Made by a program: the position numbers and the translations under genes. The notes beneath the pieces are model-generated. The model was given only the letters and a program-made list of their open reading frames with translations. It was not told where the DNA came from and ran no database searches. A DNA stretch of 64,000 nucleotides from Pseudomonas sp. PD9R (GTDB lineage Bacteria; Pseudomonadota; Gammaproteobacteria; Pseudomonadales; Pseudomonadaceae): positions 1 to 64,000 of the forward strand of contig NZ_JAHTMR010000007.1 of assembly GCF_019200975.1 (NCBI RefSeq), read 5' to 3'. Shown here piece after piece: positions 22,800 to 31,533 of the stretch. Position 1 is the stretch's first letter; the number at the start of each line of letters is the position of its first letter.

Positions 22800-23608
22800 G
22801 CCTACCGACTCTGCACGACTTGCATCGCCCCTTGGGCAGTACCGGCCTGCGGGTATCGCCTCTGGGCCTGGGTACGGTAAAACTCGGCCGCGATCAAGGG
22901 GTGAAATACCCCAATGGCTTTCAGATTCCCGACGATGACGAAGCGCGCATGCTGCTCAAACTCGCTCGCGACCTGGGCATCAACCTGATCGATACTGCCC
23001 CGGCCTACGGTCGCAGCGAAGAGCGCCTCGGCCCGTTGCTGCGTGGTCAGCGTCAGGATTGGGTGATTGTCAGCAAGGTCGGCGAAGAGTTTGCAGACGG
23101 CCAGTCGCGCCACGACTTCAGTGCTGCGCATACCCGGCGCTCGGTGGAGCGCAGCCTGCAACGCCTGGAAACAGATTTCATCGACCTGGTGCTGGTGCAT
23201 TCCGACGGCAATGACCTGGCGATCCTCAACGACTGCGAAGTCTATGCGACCCTCGCCGAGCTCAAGGCCGAAGGCAAGATTCGCGGCTTCGGCTTCTCCG
23301 GCAAAACCGTCGACGGCGGCCTGAAGGCGCTGGAGCAAGGTGATTGCGCGATGGTCACCTACAATCTGAACGAGCAGACCGAGAAGCCCGTCATTGACTA
23401 TGCTGCTGCTCACGGCAAAGCCATTCTGGTCAAAAAAGCCCTCGCCAGCGGTCACGTGTGCCTGAGCCCGGGCGTGGACCCGGTGCGCGCCAGTTTCGAG
23501 TTGTTGTTTGAACATCCGGGTGTGGCCAGTGCTATTGTCGGGACCATCAATCCGCTGCACCTCGCCCACAACGTCGCGACCGTTGCCCAGGTCCTACGAA
23601 GCAACTGA
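22796..23608 (+). CDS. Aldo/keto reductase (PA4992-like)
   Basis: A 270-residue NAD(P)H-dependent aldo/keto reductase. The catalytic tetrad is visible: Asp and Tyr in NLIDTAPAYGRSEERLG, Lys in DWVIVSKVGEEF and His in DLVLVHSDGND. The cofactor-binding end reads GVASAIVGTINPLHLAHNV. Length is slightly shorter than the typical 290-330 residues. It starts inside the stop of the FAD oxidoreductase gene and is followed after 33 bases by the gene at 23642, forming a three-gene unit. Confidence 0.88.
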   Translation: MSLPTLHDLHRPLGSTGLRVSPLGLGTVKLGRDQGVKYPNGFQIPDDDEARMLLKLARDLGINLIDTAPAYGRSEERLGPLLRGQRQDWVIVSKVGEEFADGQSRHDFSAAHTRRSVERSLQRLETDFIDLVLVHSDGNDLAILNDCEVYATLAELKAEGKIRGFGFSGKTVDGGLKALEQGDCAMVTYNLNEQTEKPVIDYAAAHGKAILVKKALASGHVCLSPGVDPVRASFELLFEHPGVASAIVGTINPLHLAHNVATVAQVLRSN

Positions 23609-23641
23609 TGCCGCCCCACGCGGCCTTAAGCAGGAGCCGAC

Positions 23642-24610
23642 ATGCCGCGTACGCTCATAAGAAAGAACCCGAGCAACTTCAAGACCCTGCCGTTATTCGT
23701 CGAAGCGACTCCCGAAGGCCTGAGTTACCAGAGCGTCGGGAGACCGCTTAATTTCTCCCAGATCCTGCAACGCCGCCGCCCGGTCACCGTCGCCGACACG
23801 GAGCGGTTTTCTCTTGAGCTGGCCAACCTCGGGGTTTCGGTACGCCTGACGCTGCATTGGCAGAATCGCGATTACTGGGTGCTGGTGCGGCAACGCCGGC
23901 AAGACCGTGGTGACGTGGTACTCAAGTTGATCTCCGGGTATGTGCCGGCGCATGAACTGAACCTGCCGCTGCACACGGCGATCCAGGAGATTGCCGAGGA
24001 ATGCCTGCTGGAAACCCCGGAAGGCTGGCTCGGCGGACGTTTCAATGACACCTGGCTGCCGGCGCCCTACTCCTCGGCCCTGCATTACCGCGAAGCGCTA
24101 CCGTTTCGCCTGTCGCCGCTGTCCGGCTCGGCCCGACCAGTGCGCTGCGCCAACCTGCAATTGATCGAACGGCCAAGAGCCTATGTGCACTTGCCAACGG
24201 CGTCGCTGCAACTGATCTATGACTTGCGCCTGGAAGTACCCAAGGAAGCCAAATCCCTGAGCCTGTTTCATGTCGATGAACGGCTGGAAGGCGATCAACT
24301 GGTGGCCCGCCTTGATCGCAAACGCCCCGATCTGTACTTGATGCCCTTGCAGGATGGCCATCCGATGGCCGAGCTTTATACCCTGAAGAAAGATCAACTG
24401 TACCCGGCGAGTACTCGCGGCCTGTACTTGGCCGAAAGCTTTGCCCGACAGGAGGGCTGGCTGGTGAGGGATGAACGGATTCGCTGGAAGGATTGGGTGC
24501 GCCAGCAAGGCTTGACGCCACCGGGGAAGGATTCGGGTTTGGCGCGGTTGCGCGGGAAGGCGAAACTGCTGCTGAAGAAAATCGTGCCGCGTAAAAAAGT
24601 CAGCTCTTAA
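23642..24610 (+). CDS. Conserved protein of unknown function (PA4993-like)
   Basis: A 322-residue soluble protein whose homologues in Pseudomonas are often named 'metal ABC transporter ATPase', although no Walker A motif is present, so that name is not supported. A segment LPLHTAIQEIAEECLLETPEGW resembles a degenerate Nudix box. The C-terminus (RLRGKAKLLLKKIVPRKKVSS) is strongly basic. It has an AGGAG ribosome-binding site and is probably cotranscribed with the two upstream oxidoreductase genes. Function unknown. Confidence 0.75.
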   Translation: MPRTLIRKNPSNFKTLPLFVEATPEGLSYQSVGRPLNFSQILQRRRPVTVADTERFSLELANLGVSVRLTLHWQNRDYWVLVRQRRQDRGDVVLKLISGYVPAHELNLPLHTAIQEIAEECLLETPEGWLGGRFNDTWLPAPYSSALHYREALPFRLSPLSGSARPVRCANLQLIERPRAYVHLPTASLQLIYDLRLEVPKEAKSLSLFHVDERLEGDQLVARLDRKRPDLYLMPLQDGHPMAELYTLKKDQLYPASTRGLYLAESFARQEGWLVRDERIRWKDWVRQQGLTPPGKDSGLARLRGKAKLLLKKIVPRKKVSS

Positions 24611-24613
24611 AGC

Positions 24614-24691
24614 AAAAGATCGCAGCCTGCGGCAGCTCCTACAGAGTTATGTGTACCCCTGTAGGAGCTGCCGAAGGCTGCGATCTTTTAT
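24614..24691. repeat. REPIN between convergent genes
   Basis: AAGATCGCAGCCTGCGGCAG and CTGCCGAAGGCTGCGATCTT face each other across about 30 bases, between the PA4993-like gene and hldE. Confidence 0.85.
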
Positions 24692-24695
24692 GGCT

Positions 24696-26120
24696 TTACT
24701 CGGACTGGCGGATCTTCTCGACAATCGCCGTAGTGGAGCTGTTTGCCACCAGTCCCAGCACTTTCACAGTACCGCCGTAAGCCGTCACGATGTCTGCGCC
24801 GACGACCTGATCGATTCCGTAATCCCCGCCCTTGACCAGCACGTCCGGCTTGACCTCGCGCAGCAGGTTTTCCGGCGTGCCTTCAGGGAAGCTGATCACC
24901 CAATCCACGGCACCCAGACCTGCCAGCACAGCCATGCGCCGATCGACGCTGTTGATCGGCCGGCCCGGCCCTTTCAGGCGGCTGACCGACGCATCGTCGT
25001 TGACCGCAACGATCAGACGATCGCCCTGCGCGCGTGCCTGTTCGAGGTAAGTCACGTGGCCGGCATGCAGAATGTCGAAGCAGCCATTGGTGAAGACAAT
25101 TCTCTCGTTGTGCGCACGGGCATCGTCGACCGCCAACAACAGCTGTTCAAGACCCAGCACGCCGCGCTCGGAACCCTCTTCGCGCTGGATAGCGCGACGC
25201 AGTTCCGGCGCGCTGATGGCCGCCGTACCGAGTTTGCCCACCACGATGCCGGCCGCCAGATTGGCCAGGCCCACCGCGTGGGGAAGCTCTTCGCCAGCAG
25301 CGATCGCCGCCGCCAGGGTGGAAATCACCGTGTCGCCGGCACCGGTCACGTCGAACACTTCACGGGCGCGGGCCGGCAGGTGCAACGCCGGATGATCCGG
25401 GCGCAGCAAGGTCATGCCATGTTCGCCACGGGTCACCAGCAAAGCGCCAAGCTCCAGGTTGTGCATCAACTGCGCGCCCTTGCTCACCAGCTCGTGCTCA
25501 TCGGCGCAACCACCGACGATGGTTTCGAATTCACTGAGGTTTGGCGTGATCAGGCTCGCGCCACGGTAGATCGAAAAATCCTTGCCCTTGGGATCGGCCA
25601 ACACCGGAATGCCACGGGCACGGGCGGCCTGAATCAGTACCTGATGGTTTTTCAGCGCGCCTTTGCCGTAGTCGGACAGCACCAGCACCTTGATGCCTTC
25701 GAGCAATTCGTCGACTTGCACCGACAACGCCAAGGCATCGGTGGCAAACGGTTCTTCGAAGTCGATACGCAGCAATTGCTGGTGCCGGCTCATGACCCGC
25801 AGCTTGACGATGGTCGGCTGGTTAGGGACGCGTTGGAACAACGCCCGCACACCAGCGCCTTTGAGGCTATTGGCCAGGCTGTCGGCGGCCTCATCGTCAC
25901 CGGTCACGCCAACCAGCGAGGCCGGCGCGCCGAGGGCGGCAATGTTCAACGCAACGTTGGCGGCACCGCCCGGGCGGTCCTCGATGTGATCGACTTTGAC
26001 TACCGGTACTGGCGCCTCAGGGGAAATCCGTGAGGTACCACCATGCCAGTAACGGTCGAGCATGACATCGCCGACCACCAAGACAGGGGCTTGATCGAAT
26101 CGCGGCATGGACAACTTCAT
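24696..26120 (-). CDS. hldE: Bifunctional heptose kinase/adenylyltransferase HldE
   Basis: HldE (474 residues, the normal length) performs two steps of ADP-heptose synthesis: phosphorylation of D-glycero-beta-D-manno-heptose 7-phosphate at C1, then adenylylation of heptose 1-phosphate. The N-terminal ribokinase-type domain has VLVVGDVMLDRYWHG, EDRPGGAANVALNIAALG and the catalytic DVTGAGDTVISTLA. The C-terminal nucleotidyltransferase domain begins FTNGCFDILHAGHVTYLEQA (HxGH motif). The start giving MKLSMPRFDQ matches family length. The product feeds WaaC and WaaF encoded 20 kb away in this window. Confidence 0.96.
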   Translation of the reverse strand: MKLSMPRFDQAPVLVVGDVMLDRYWHGGTSRISPEAPVPVVKVDHIEDRPGGAANVALNIAALGAPASLVGVTGDDEAADSLANSLKGAGVRALFQRVPNQPTIVKLRVMSRHQQLLRIDFEEPFATDALALSVQVDELLEGIKVLVLSDYGKGALKNHQVLIQAARARGIPVLADPKGKDFSIYRGASLITPNLSEFETIVGGCADEHELVSKGAQLMHNLELGALLVTRGEHGMTLLRPDHPALHLPARAREVFDVTGAGDTVISTLAAAIAAGEELPHAVGLANLAAGIVVGKLGTAAISAPELRRAIQREEGSERGVLGLEQLLLAVDDARAHNERIVFTNGCFDILHAGHVTYLEQARAQGDRLIVAVNDDASVSRLKGPGRPINSVDRRMAVLAGLGAVDWVISFPEGTPENLLREVKPDVLVKGGDYGIDQVVGADIVTAYGGTVKVLGLVANSSTTAIVEKIRQSE

Positions 26121-26222
26121 GGAGCAACCCACATACAAAATGAACAGGGGCGCGATATTAACACAGGGTTGGCACAGGCTTGTGTGACGGCTGCAACGTG
26201 ATCTTTCGCCAGGGTTTTCTGC

Positions 26223-26828
26223 TTATTTTTTGACCAGAAACCCCGATAGCCGCTGGCAGGCATCTGACATGCCCAGCACCTGGGTATCAATTTCACACTC
26301 GGCATTCAGTGGCGCCTCATAAGGGCTGTCGACACCAGTGAAATCCTTGATCCGTCCCTGCCGGGCCGCCAGGTACAGCCCTTTGGGATCACGCTGGGCG
26401 CAAATCGCGAACGGCGTGCTCACGTAGACCTCAATAAAATCGCCCCCGGCGAACAACTGGCGCGCCGCCGCACGTTCGGCCCTAAACGGTGAAATCGCCG
26501 CGACAATCACAATCAGACCGGCATCGACCATCAACCGCGACACTTGCGCCATGCGCCGGATGTTTTCCCGACGACACTCGGCGCTCATCCCCAGGTCACG
26601 GCAAAGCCCGGCGCGCAGGTTGTCGCCATCGAGTACAAAGGTGTGCAACCCAAGCTGATTGAGTTGCAGCTCCAGAGCATTGGCCAGCGTCGACTTCCCC
26701 GCCCCGGACAAACCCGTCAACCAGAGACAACGAGGTCGCTGCGACTTGAGTAATGCACGGGCGCAGCTCGAAAGCGATAACGCATAGGGCTTGATCCGGG
26801 AAGCCGAAATCGACGGCGCTTTATTCAT
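26223..26828 (-). CDS. cysC: Adenylylsulfate (APS) kinase, CysC-like
   Basis: A 201-residue stand-alone APS kinase, making PAPS from APS and ATP. The P-loop is LWLTGLSGAGKSTLANALE; the APS-binding parts are LDGDNLRAGLCRDLG, RRENIRRMAQVSRLM and AAISPFRAERAAAR. The end has KGLYLAARQGRIKDFTGVDS and YEAPLNAE, as in CysC. The ATG giving MNKAPSISAS overlaps the stop of the sulfotransferase gene by 8 bases, so the two are co-translated. Pseudomonads reduce APS directly, so a free-standing PAPS maker paired with a sulfotransferase points to sulfation rather than sulfate assimilation. This pair is not between hldE and msbA in PAO1. Confidence 0.88.
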   Translation of the reverse strand: MNKAPSISASRIKPYALSLSSCARALLKSQRPRCLWLTGLSGAGKSTLANALELQLNQLGLHTFVLDGDNLRAGLCRDLGMSAECRRENIRRMAQVSRLMVDAGLIVIVAAISPFRAERAAARQLFAGGDFIEVYVSTPFAICAQRDPKGLYLAARQGRIKDFTGVDSPYEAPLNAECEIDTQVLGMSDACQRLSGFLVKK

Positions 26829-27525
26829 AACCGAGCATCTCGTAATCGCGCTGGTACACCCGCCGTACCAGGCGACGGGTACGGGTCGAGCAGAAATCAC
26901 GGGCGACCATCGGACGCCGCTGCTGTGAACTATTGAGATGGGGCAGTAGGACCTCGTGCCCTATCTGCTCGCAAACCAGTCGAAAATCCCGCTCCAGTTG
27001 CTCCTGATAGCCAATGAAATCCAGTGCCAGGTGCCCCAAAGAGTCGGTGAGGAAATCCGTCTGCGCGGCGAAATGCAGTTGCCGTTGAATCGTCTCGGGG
27101 TGCAGCCAACGCGCGACAAAATCGTCGAAGTCGCGGTAATGGCTAACCAGTTTTTGCGCTGAATGATCGCGCCGACCCAATTCGTTGCCACGCAGGAAAG
27201 CGTAGGCCGAGTACGCCCGCTCCAGCGGGTCGCGGACAAAGGTAAATTTGAAACTGTTGGCAAACTGCTCGGGGAATTGCTGTTCGTACCAGTACAACGG
27301 CAAGTGCCCCGGCCGCCAGCGATCGAACAGCGCGGCACAGACACTGCTGCCGGCGCATTTGGGAACATGGATGAAGAGGCAGGAACGCTGGGCGAAAGGT
27401 TGGGGAAAACGCAGATTGGCTGACATCGACTTGTTAACGACCTGTCGATCCACGACCGACAGTCGACCCAGCAAGAAATGCCGTTGCGACTTGGGCAATA
27501 GCTTCCAAAGATAACGTTGCAGCAT
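26821..27525 (-). CDS. Sulfotransferase family protein
   Basis: A 234-residue protein with both PAPS-binding motifs of the sulfotransferase fold: the 5'-phosphosulfate loop LFIHVPKCAGSSVCAALFD near residue 50 and the 3'-phosphate motif FVRDPLERAYSAYAFLRG near residue 95. It lacks a clear signal peptide or membrane segment and should act at the cytosolic side. The acceptor is unknown; its place between msbA and hldE suggests lipid A-core sugar or another surface glycan. The start at 27525 has no strong Shine-Dalgarno, and an internal ATG at 27426 is an alternative. It is followed by the overlapping APS kinase gene. Confidence 0.85.
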   Translation of the reverse strand: MLQRYLWKLLPKSQRHFLLGRLSVVDRQVVNKSMSANLRFPQPFAQRSCLFIHVPKCAGSSVCAALFDRWRPGHLPLYWYEQQFPEQFANSFKFTFVRDPLERAYSAYAFLRGNELGRRDHSAQKLVSHYRDFDDFVARWLHPETIQRQLHFAAQTDFLTDSLGHLALDFIGYQEQLERDFRLVCEQIGHEVLLPHLNSSQQRRPMVARDFCSTRTRRLVRRVYQRDYEMLGYE

Positions 27526-27679
27526 TGCGGCACCCGCGCGAAAGGGATGACCCCTTCGATTGAAGTCAAAATTCGTTGCGGAACCTTAACAAGCGCGTTG
27601 CCGAGATTTATTCCGGTTTGGTCAAGAAACGTAAAGACCTGGATACATACCACCGGGCGCATTGCACGCTCGGTGTACA

Positions 27680-27706
27680 AGGAGGGTGAGCGCTGCCCAC
27701 CCTCCT
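27680..27706 (-). terminator. Hairpin after msbA
   Basis: GGAGGGTGGGCAGCGCTCAC CCTCC (minus strand) folds into a strong 7-bp GC stem (GGAGGGT with CACCCTCC-type pairing), 7 bases past the msbA stop. The T tail is short, so it may attenuate rather than fully stop transcription into the sulfotransferase gene. Confidence 0.5.
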
Positions 27707-27713
27707 GTGGATA

Positions 27714-29516
27714 TCAGGCGATGTCTTCGGCCGGGGCGTCGAGGCCCATCGCATTCAAGCGTGAGTAATAGCCGTTTTGCGCCAGCAACTGCGCGTGGGT
27801 ACCACGCTCGACGATTTTCCCCTGGTCCATGACCAGGATCAGGTCGGCCTTCTCGATAGTCGACAAGCGGTGGGCAATCACCAGCGTAGTACGCCCTTTC
27901 ATGACCTGGTCCAGCGCCGCTTGAATATGCCGCTCGGACTCGGTATCGAGTGCCGAGGTAGCCTCGTCAAGAATCAGCAACGGAGCATTCTTCAGCAGCG
28001 CGCGGGCAATCGCCAGACGCTGGCGCTGGCCACCGGACAGCAACACACCGTTCTCGCCGACCTGAGTATCAAGCCCTTGAGGCAGTTGCTCGATGAAGTC
28101 CATCGCGTAGGCGTCTCTGGCGGCTTTTTCGATATCTTCACGAGGGGCACCGGCCAGGTCGCCGTAGGCAATGTTGTTGGCCACGGTGTCGCTGAACAGC
28201 GTCACATGCTGAGTCACCTGGGCGATGTGCTTGCGCAGGTTCAGCAGCTTGTATTCCTCCACTTCAACGCCATCGATGAGGATTTCACCCTTGTCGTGGT
28301 GATAGAAACGCGGAATCAGGTTGGCCAGGGTTGACTTGCCACTGCCCGAACGCCCCACCAGCGCCACCATTTGTCCGGGTTCTGCCGAGAAACTGATGTC
28401 ATTGAGTACCTGACGCTCGGTTTCAGGGTAAGTGAAGCTGAGATTGCGCACGTCCAGACGACCGCTGACGACATCACGCTCGATGGTGCCCGTGTCGACT
28501 TCGGGTTCGACATCCAGCTGCTCGAAGATGCTCTCGGCACCCGCCACACCCTTCTGGATGGTCGAGCTGACCTCGGACAATTGGCGGATCGGCTTGGGCA
28601 ACAGGCCGGCCAGCGTGATGTAGGCAACCATGTCACCGGCGGACGCATCACCGCGCAGGAACAGCACCAGGAACATCAACACGGCCATCGCGGTGTAGAT
28701 CACCAGTTGCAGCATGGGCGTATAGATGGCACCGGTGCGGGTCATGCGCAGTTGCTTGTCGGTGTTGCTCTGGCTGGCGTCGAAGAAGCGTTTTTCTTCA
28801 TAGACCTCACCACCGAAACTGCGAACGACGCGATAGCCCTGGATCGTTTCCGATGCCACGTGTGTCACGTCGCCCATGGCCAACTGGATTTTCTTGCTCT
28901 GCTTGCGGAATTTCTTGCTCGCGGTGCGCACCATGACCGCGATCAGCGGCAGGATGGCGACCATGACCAGCGTCAGGCGCCAATTCATGAACAGCAACGA
29001 GGCGAACAGGAAGATCACTGTCATGCCTTCACGGATTACGACCTTGATCGCATCTGTGGCCGCCCCCGTGACCATGGTCACGTTGAAGGTGATACGTGAA
29101 ATCAAATGCCCCGAGTTATGCTTGTCGAAGTACCGGTTAGGCAACACCAGCAGGTTGTTGAACAACTGGACTCGCAAGTCATGGACCAACCCCAGGGAAA
29201 CCTTGGCCAGGAAGTAGTTGCCCAGATACGACCCCAACCCCTGCCACGCCGCGATCAGAATGATCAGCAACGGCACCGCCTGCAACAATTGCAAATCACG
29301 CAGGTATGGCACGGTCGGAAACAGCACTGCCTCGGGATTGGACAGGCCATCGACGAAGTACTTGAGGATGTAGCCCAGCATTGGCTGCGTCGAAGCGAAA
29401 ATCAGAAATCCGACGATGCTGATCAGGAAAAGACTGATGTACGGCCGGACATAGCCGAGCAGGCGTAAGTAGATTTTCAAGCTCGATGGGCTTGCGGAGA
29501 GACTGGAGTCGGTCAT
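27714..29516 (-). CDS. msbA: Lipid A-core flippase MsbA
   Basis: MsbA (600 residues) is a homodimeric ABC exporter that flips lipid A-core to the periplasmic side of the inner membrane. Six transmembrane helices fill about residues 20-320. The nucleotide-binding domain has Walker A LVGRSGSGKSTLANLIPRF, signature VLLSGGQRQRLAIARALLK, Walker B PLLILDEATSALD and the H-loop TTLVIAHRLSTIEKAD. It lies divergent from the O-antigen ligase gene, with about 150 bases between them carrying both promoters. The downstream sulfation pair and hldE are on the same strand. Confidence 0.96.
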   Translation of the reverse strand: MTDSSLSASPSSLKIYLRLLGYVRPYISLFLISIVGFLIFASTQPMLGYILKYFVDGLSNPEAVLFPTVPYLRDLQLLQAVPLLIILIAAWQGLGSYLGNYFLAKVSLGLVHDLRVQLFNNLLVLPNRYFDKHNSGHLISRITFNVTMVTGAATDAIKVVIREGMTVIFLFASLLFMNWRLTLVMVAILPLIAVMVRTASKKFRKQSKKIQLAMGDVTHVASETIQGYRVVRSFGGEVYEEKRFFDASQSNTDKQLRMTRTGAIYTPMLQLVIYTAMAVLMFLVLFLRGDASAGDMVAYITLAGLLPKPIRQLSEVSSTIQKGVAGAESIFEQLDVEPEVDTGTIERDVVSGRLDVRNLSFTYPETERQVLNDISFSAEPGQMVALVGRSGSGKSTLANLIPRFYHHDKGEILIDGVEVEEYKLLNLRKHIAQVTQHVTLFSDTVANNIAYGDLAGAPREDIEKAARDAYAMDFIEQLPQGLDTQVGENGVLLSGGQRQRLAIARALLKNAPLLILDEATSALDTESERHIQAALDQVMKGRTTLVIAHRLSTIEKADLILVMDQGKIVERGTHAQLLAQNGYYSRLNAMGLDAPAEDIA

Positions 29517-29670
29517 ATCACGCGAATGTCGATAAAAAGGACGCTGACTTTAGCACAGCTTCTTCAGGGTTCTGGCAATCGCATAAAGACTGTTATTGTG
29601 GCGCCCCGAAACACACATTCAGCAACCCCAGCCTTAAAATGGTCGTTCAACTCGGAATGAATTACACAGC

Positions 29671-31533
29671 ATGCAATTAAATGGTCTGAACAAACCCTTC
29701 AATCGAGTTTTCGATCTCATTTGTCTGTGGATCCTTCCGCTCGGCTATTTATTGCTGCTCTGTTCTCTGTTTTTCCTTCCTGGACGCAGCCTGCATCACA
29801 AACTTTTCTACGGCCTGTTCAGCATTCCCGCGCTGATCGCATTGTGCTTGCGCCCGCGAATGACCAAAGAACTGTTGAACGAGCCGATCATCATCGCGGT
29901 GTTGCTGTTCGCGGCCTGGGCATTGCTCAGTCTGTGCTGGGGGCCAGGTAACGACAGCATCAGTGGCCAGCTCAAACCACCTTTGCATACGCTACTGCTG
30001 TTTGTCGGCTGCTACCTGCTGGTGCGCTATCGCAGCGAGATTATCCAGCCGCTGCTGTTTTGCGCCGCGACCGTGGCGTTGATTGCCTCGATCTACAACC
30101 TTTACATGTTCACCCGCATCTACGAACCCGGCATGCGCATGATCGGTGTCGGCGCCTTTGACAATCCATTGCTCAGTTCTCATGTGTTCGGCTTTTTCTG
30201 CGCCTACTGGCTCAGTTTGAGCATGACCTGCAAGCGTCGCCAGATACTTTGGCTGAGCATCCCGGCGATAGTGATCATGTTCGCCGCTGTGATCGCTACG
30301 GGCTCCAGGACGCCACTGGTAGCTCTTTCACTGACCGCGTTGTGGTTGAGCATAATCTGCGGGAGCCGGCGCTCGGTGGTACTGTTTGGCGCATTTCTCG
30401 CTACAAGTGCGACGACTACCGTGCTGTTTTCGCAGATGCTCAATGGACGGGGCGATTCCTATCGCCTGGAAATCTGGCAGTTGGCGCTGAAACAAATTGC
30501 CGACCATCCGTGGATCGGCCATGGTTATAACGCCGATCTGACCCTCGACCCCGGCATCGGTTATACCCTTCAAGAGCCCCACAGCTTTGCCCTCGGCGTT
30601 CTTTATTACGTAGGCATTGTCGGGTTGTTGCCATGGCTATTCTTCCTGGGCCGTGGCTTGCTGATTGGCTGGCGCAATCGTGTACAACCACTGTTTATCA
30701 TCGCTTCAGCCTGGCTGGCATTCGGCATCGGTGCAGGCCTGACCGAAGGTGGCGGCATTATCTCCCGCCCCAAGGAGCACTGGTTCCTGCTGTGGATTCC
30801 TTTGGCACTGATTGCCGCGTTAAGCATCAATCAACGGGCAAAACGCCTGCTTGCGATGCCGATCAAGACGATGACGTCGAGCGACCTGCAACAGCTGACC
30901 GCCAACGCCCAAGTCATCGAAGAAGATGGTTTGGGCCCGAAAGTCTTGCGCCTGATTGAAGGCTCTTTCCTCAAGCTGTTTCGCCACCGCCGCTGGTACA
31001 CCTCAGGCAGCTTCAATCCGTATTCCGAACGCTTTGCCTTGAATAGCCTGCAGTTGCGCAATGTGGGCATCCCGACCCCGGAAATTCTCAATCTTTACCG
31101 GTTCGAAGACGGCAGCACCGCCGTGCACTACTCACCGTTGCCAGGCCATACTCTGCGCCAGGTCTTGCAAGGCATTACCGCTCCAGCGGTTCGTCAGGCA
31201 TTGGTGGAGCGGTTCGGCAAATTCATGGCGCAACTGCATGAGCAAGGCGTGTACTTCCGCTCACTCCACCTGGGCAACGTGCTGGTGTTGGATGATGGTG
31301 AGTTCGGCCTGATCGATCTGGCCGACATGCGCATTTACCCGTCGTCATTAAGCCCCTCCCTGCGACGGCGCAATCTGCGTCATATGCAGCGCTACACGGT
31401 GGATCGGCGCTGGCTGTTCGAGGAACATTTCGAGGCGTTACTCAAGGGATACGCTGCGGCGGCATCAAAATCCGACGTGGATAATCTGCACAGGCAAGTG
31501 CTGGCCGGGGGTTCCCCGGCTCGGGCTCACTGA
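29671..31533 (+). CDS. waaL: O-antigen ligase fused to a kinase-like domain
   Basis: A 620-residue fusion. Residues about 1-390 form a WaaL/Wzy-type polytopic ligase with some 10-12 hydrophobic helices and the large periplasmic loop containing RGDSYRLEIWQLALKQIADH and WIGHGYNADLTLDPGIG, whose His residues match the ligase active region. Residues about 395-620 form a soluble LPS-kinase-like domain: FRHRRWYTSGSFNPYSERF, the catalytic-loop counterpart VYFRSLHLGNVLVLDDGEF and the metal-binding GLIDLADMRI. The catalytic-loop Asp of the usual HxD motif is not seen (FRSLHLGN). In PAO1 the equivalent genes PA4998 and PA4999 are separate. The stop overlaps the acyltransferase start (TGATG). Confidence 0.85.
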   Translation: MQLNGLNKPFNRVFDLICLWILPLGYLLLLCSLFFLPGRSLHHKLFYGLFSIPALIALCLRPRMTKELLNEPIIIAVLLFAAWALLSLCWGPGNDSISGQLKPPLHTLLLFVGCYLLVRYRSEIIQPLLFCAATVALIASIYNLYMFTRIYEPGMRMIGVGAFDNPLLSSHVFGFFCAYWLSLSMTCKRRQILWLSIPAIVIMFAAVIATGSRTPLVALSLTALWLSIICGSRRSVVLFGAFLATSATTTVLFSQMLNGRGDSYRLEIWQLALKQIADHPWIGHGYNADLTLDPGIGYTLQEPHSFALGVLYYVGIVGLLPWLFFLGRGLLIGWRNRVQPLFIIASAWLAFGIGAGLTEGGGIISRPKEHWFLLWIPLALIAALSINQRAKRLLAMPIKTMTSSDLQQLTANAQVIEEDGLGPKVLRLIEGSFLKLFRHRRWYTSGSFNPYSERFALNSLQLRNVGIPTPEILNLYRFEDGSTAVHYSPLPGHTLRQVLQGITAPAVRQALVERFGKFMAQLHEQGVYFRSLHLGNVLVLDDGEFGLIDLADMRIYPSSLSPSLRRRNLRHMQRYTVDRRWLFEEHFEALLKGYAAAASKSDVDNLHRQVLAGGSPARAH

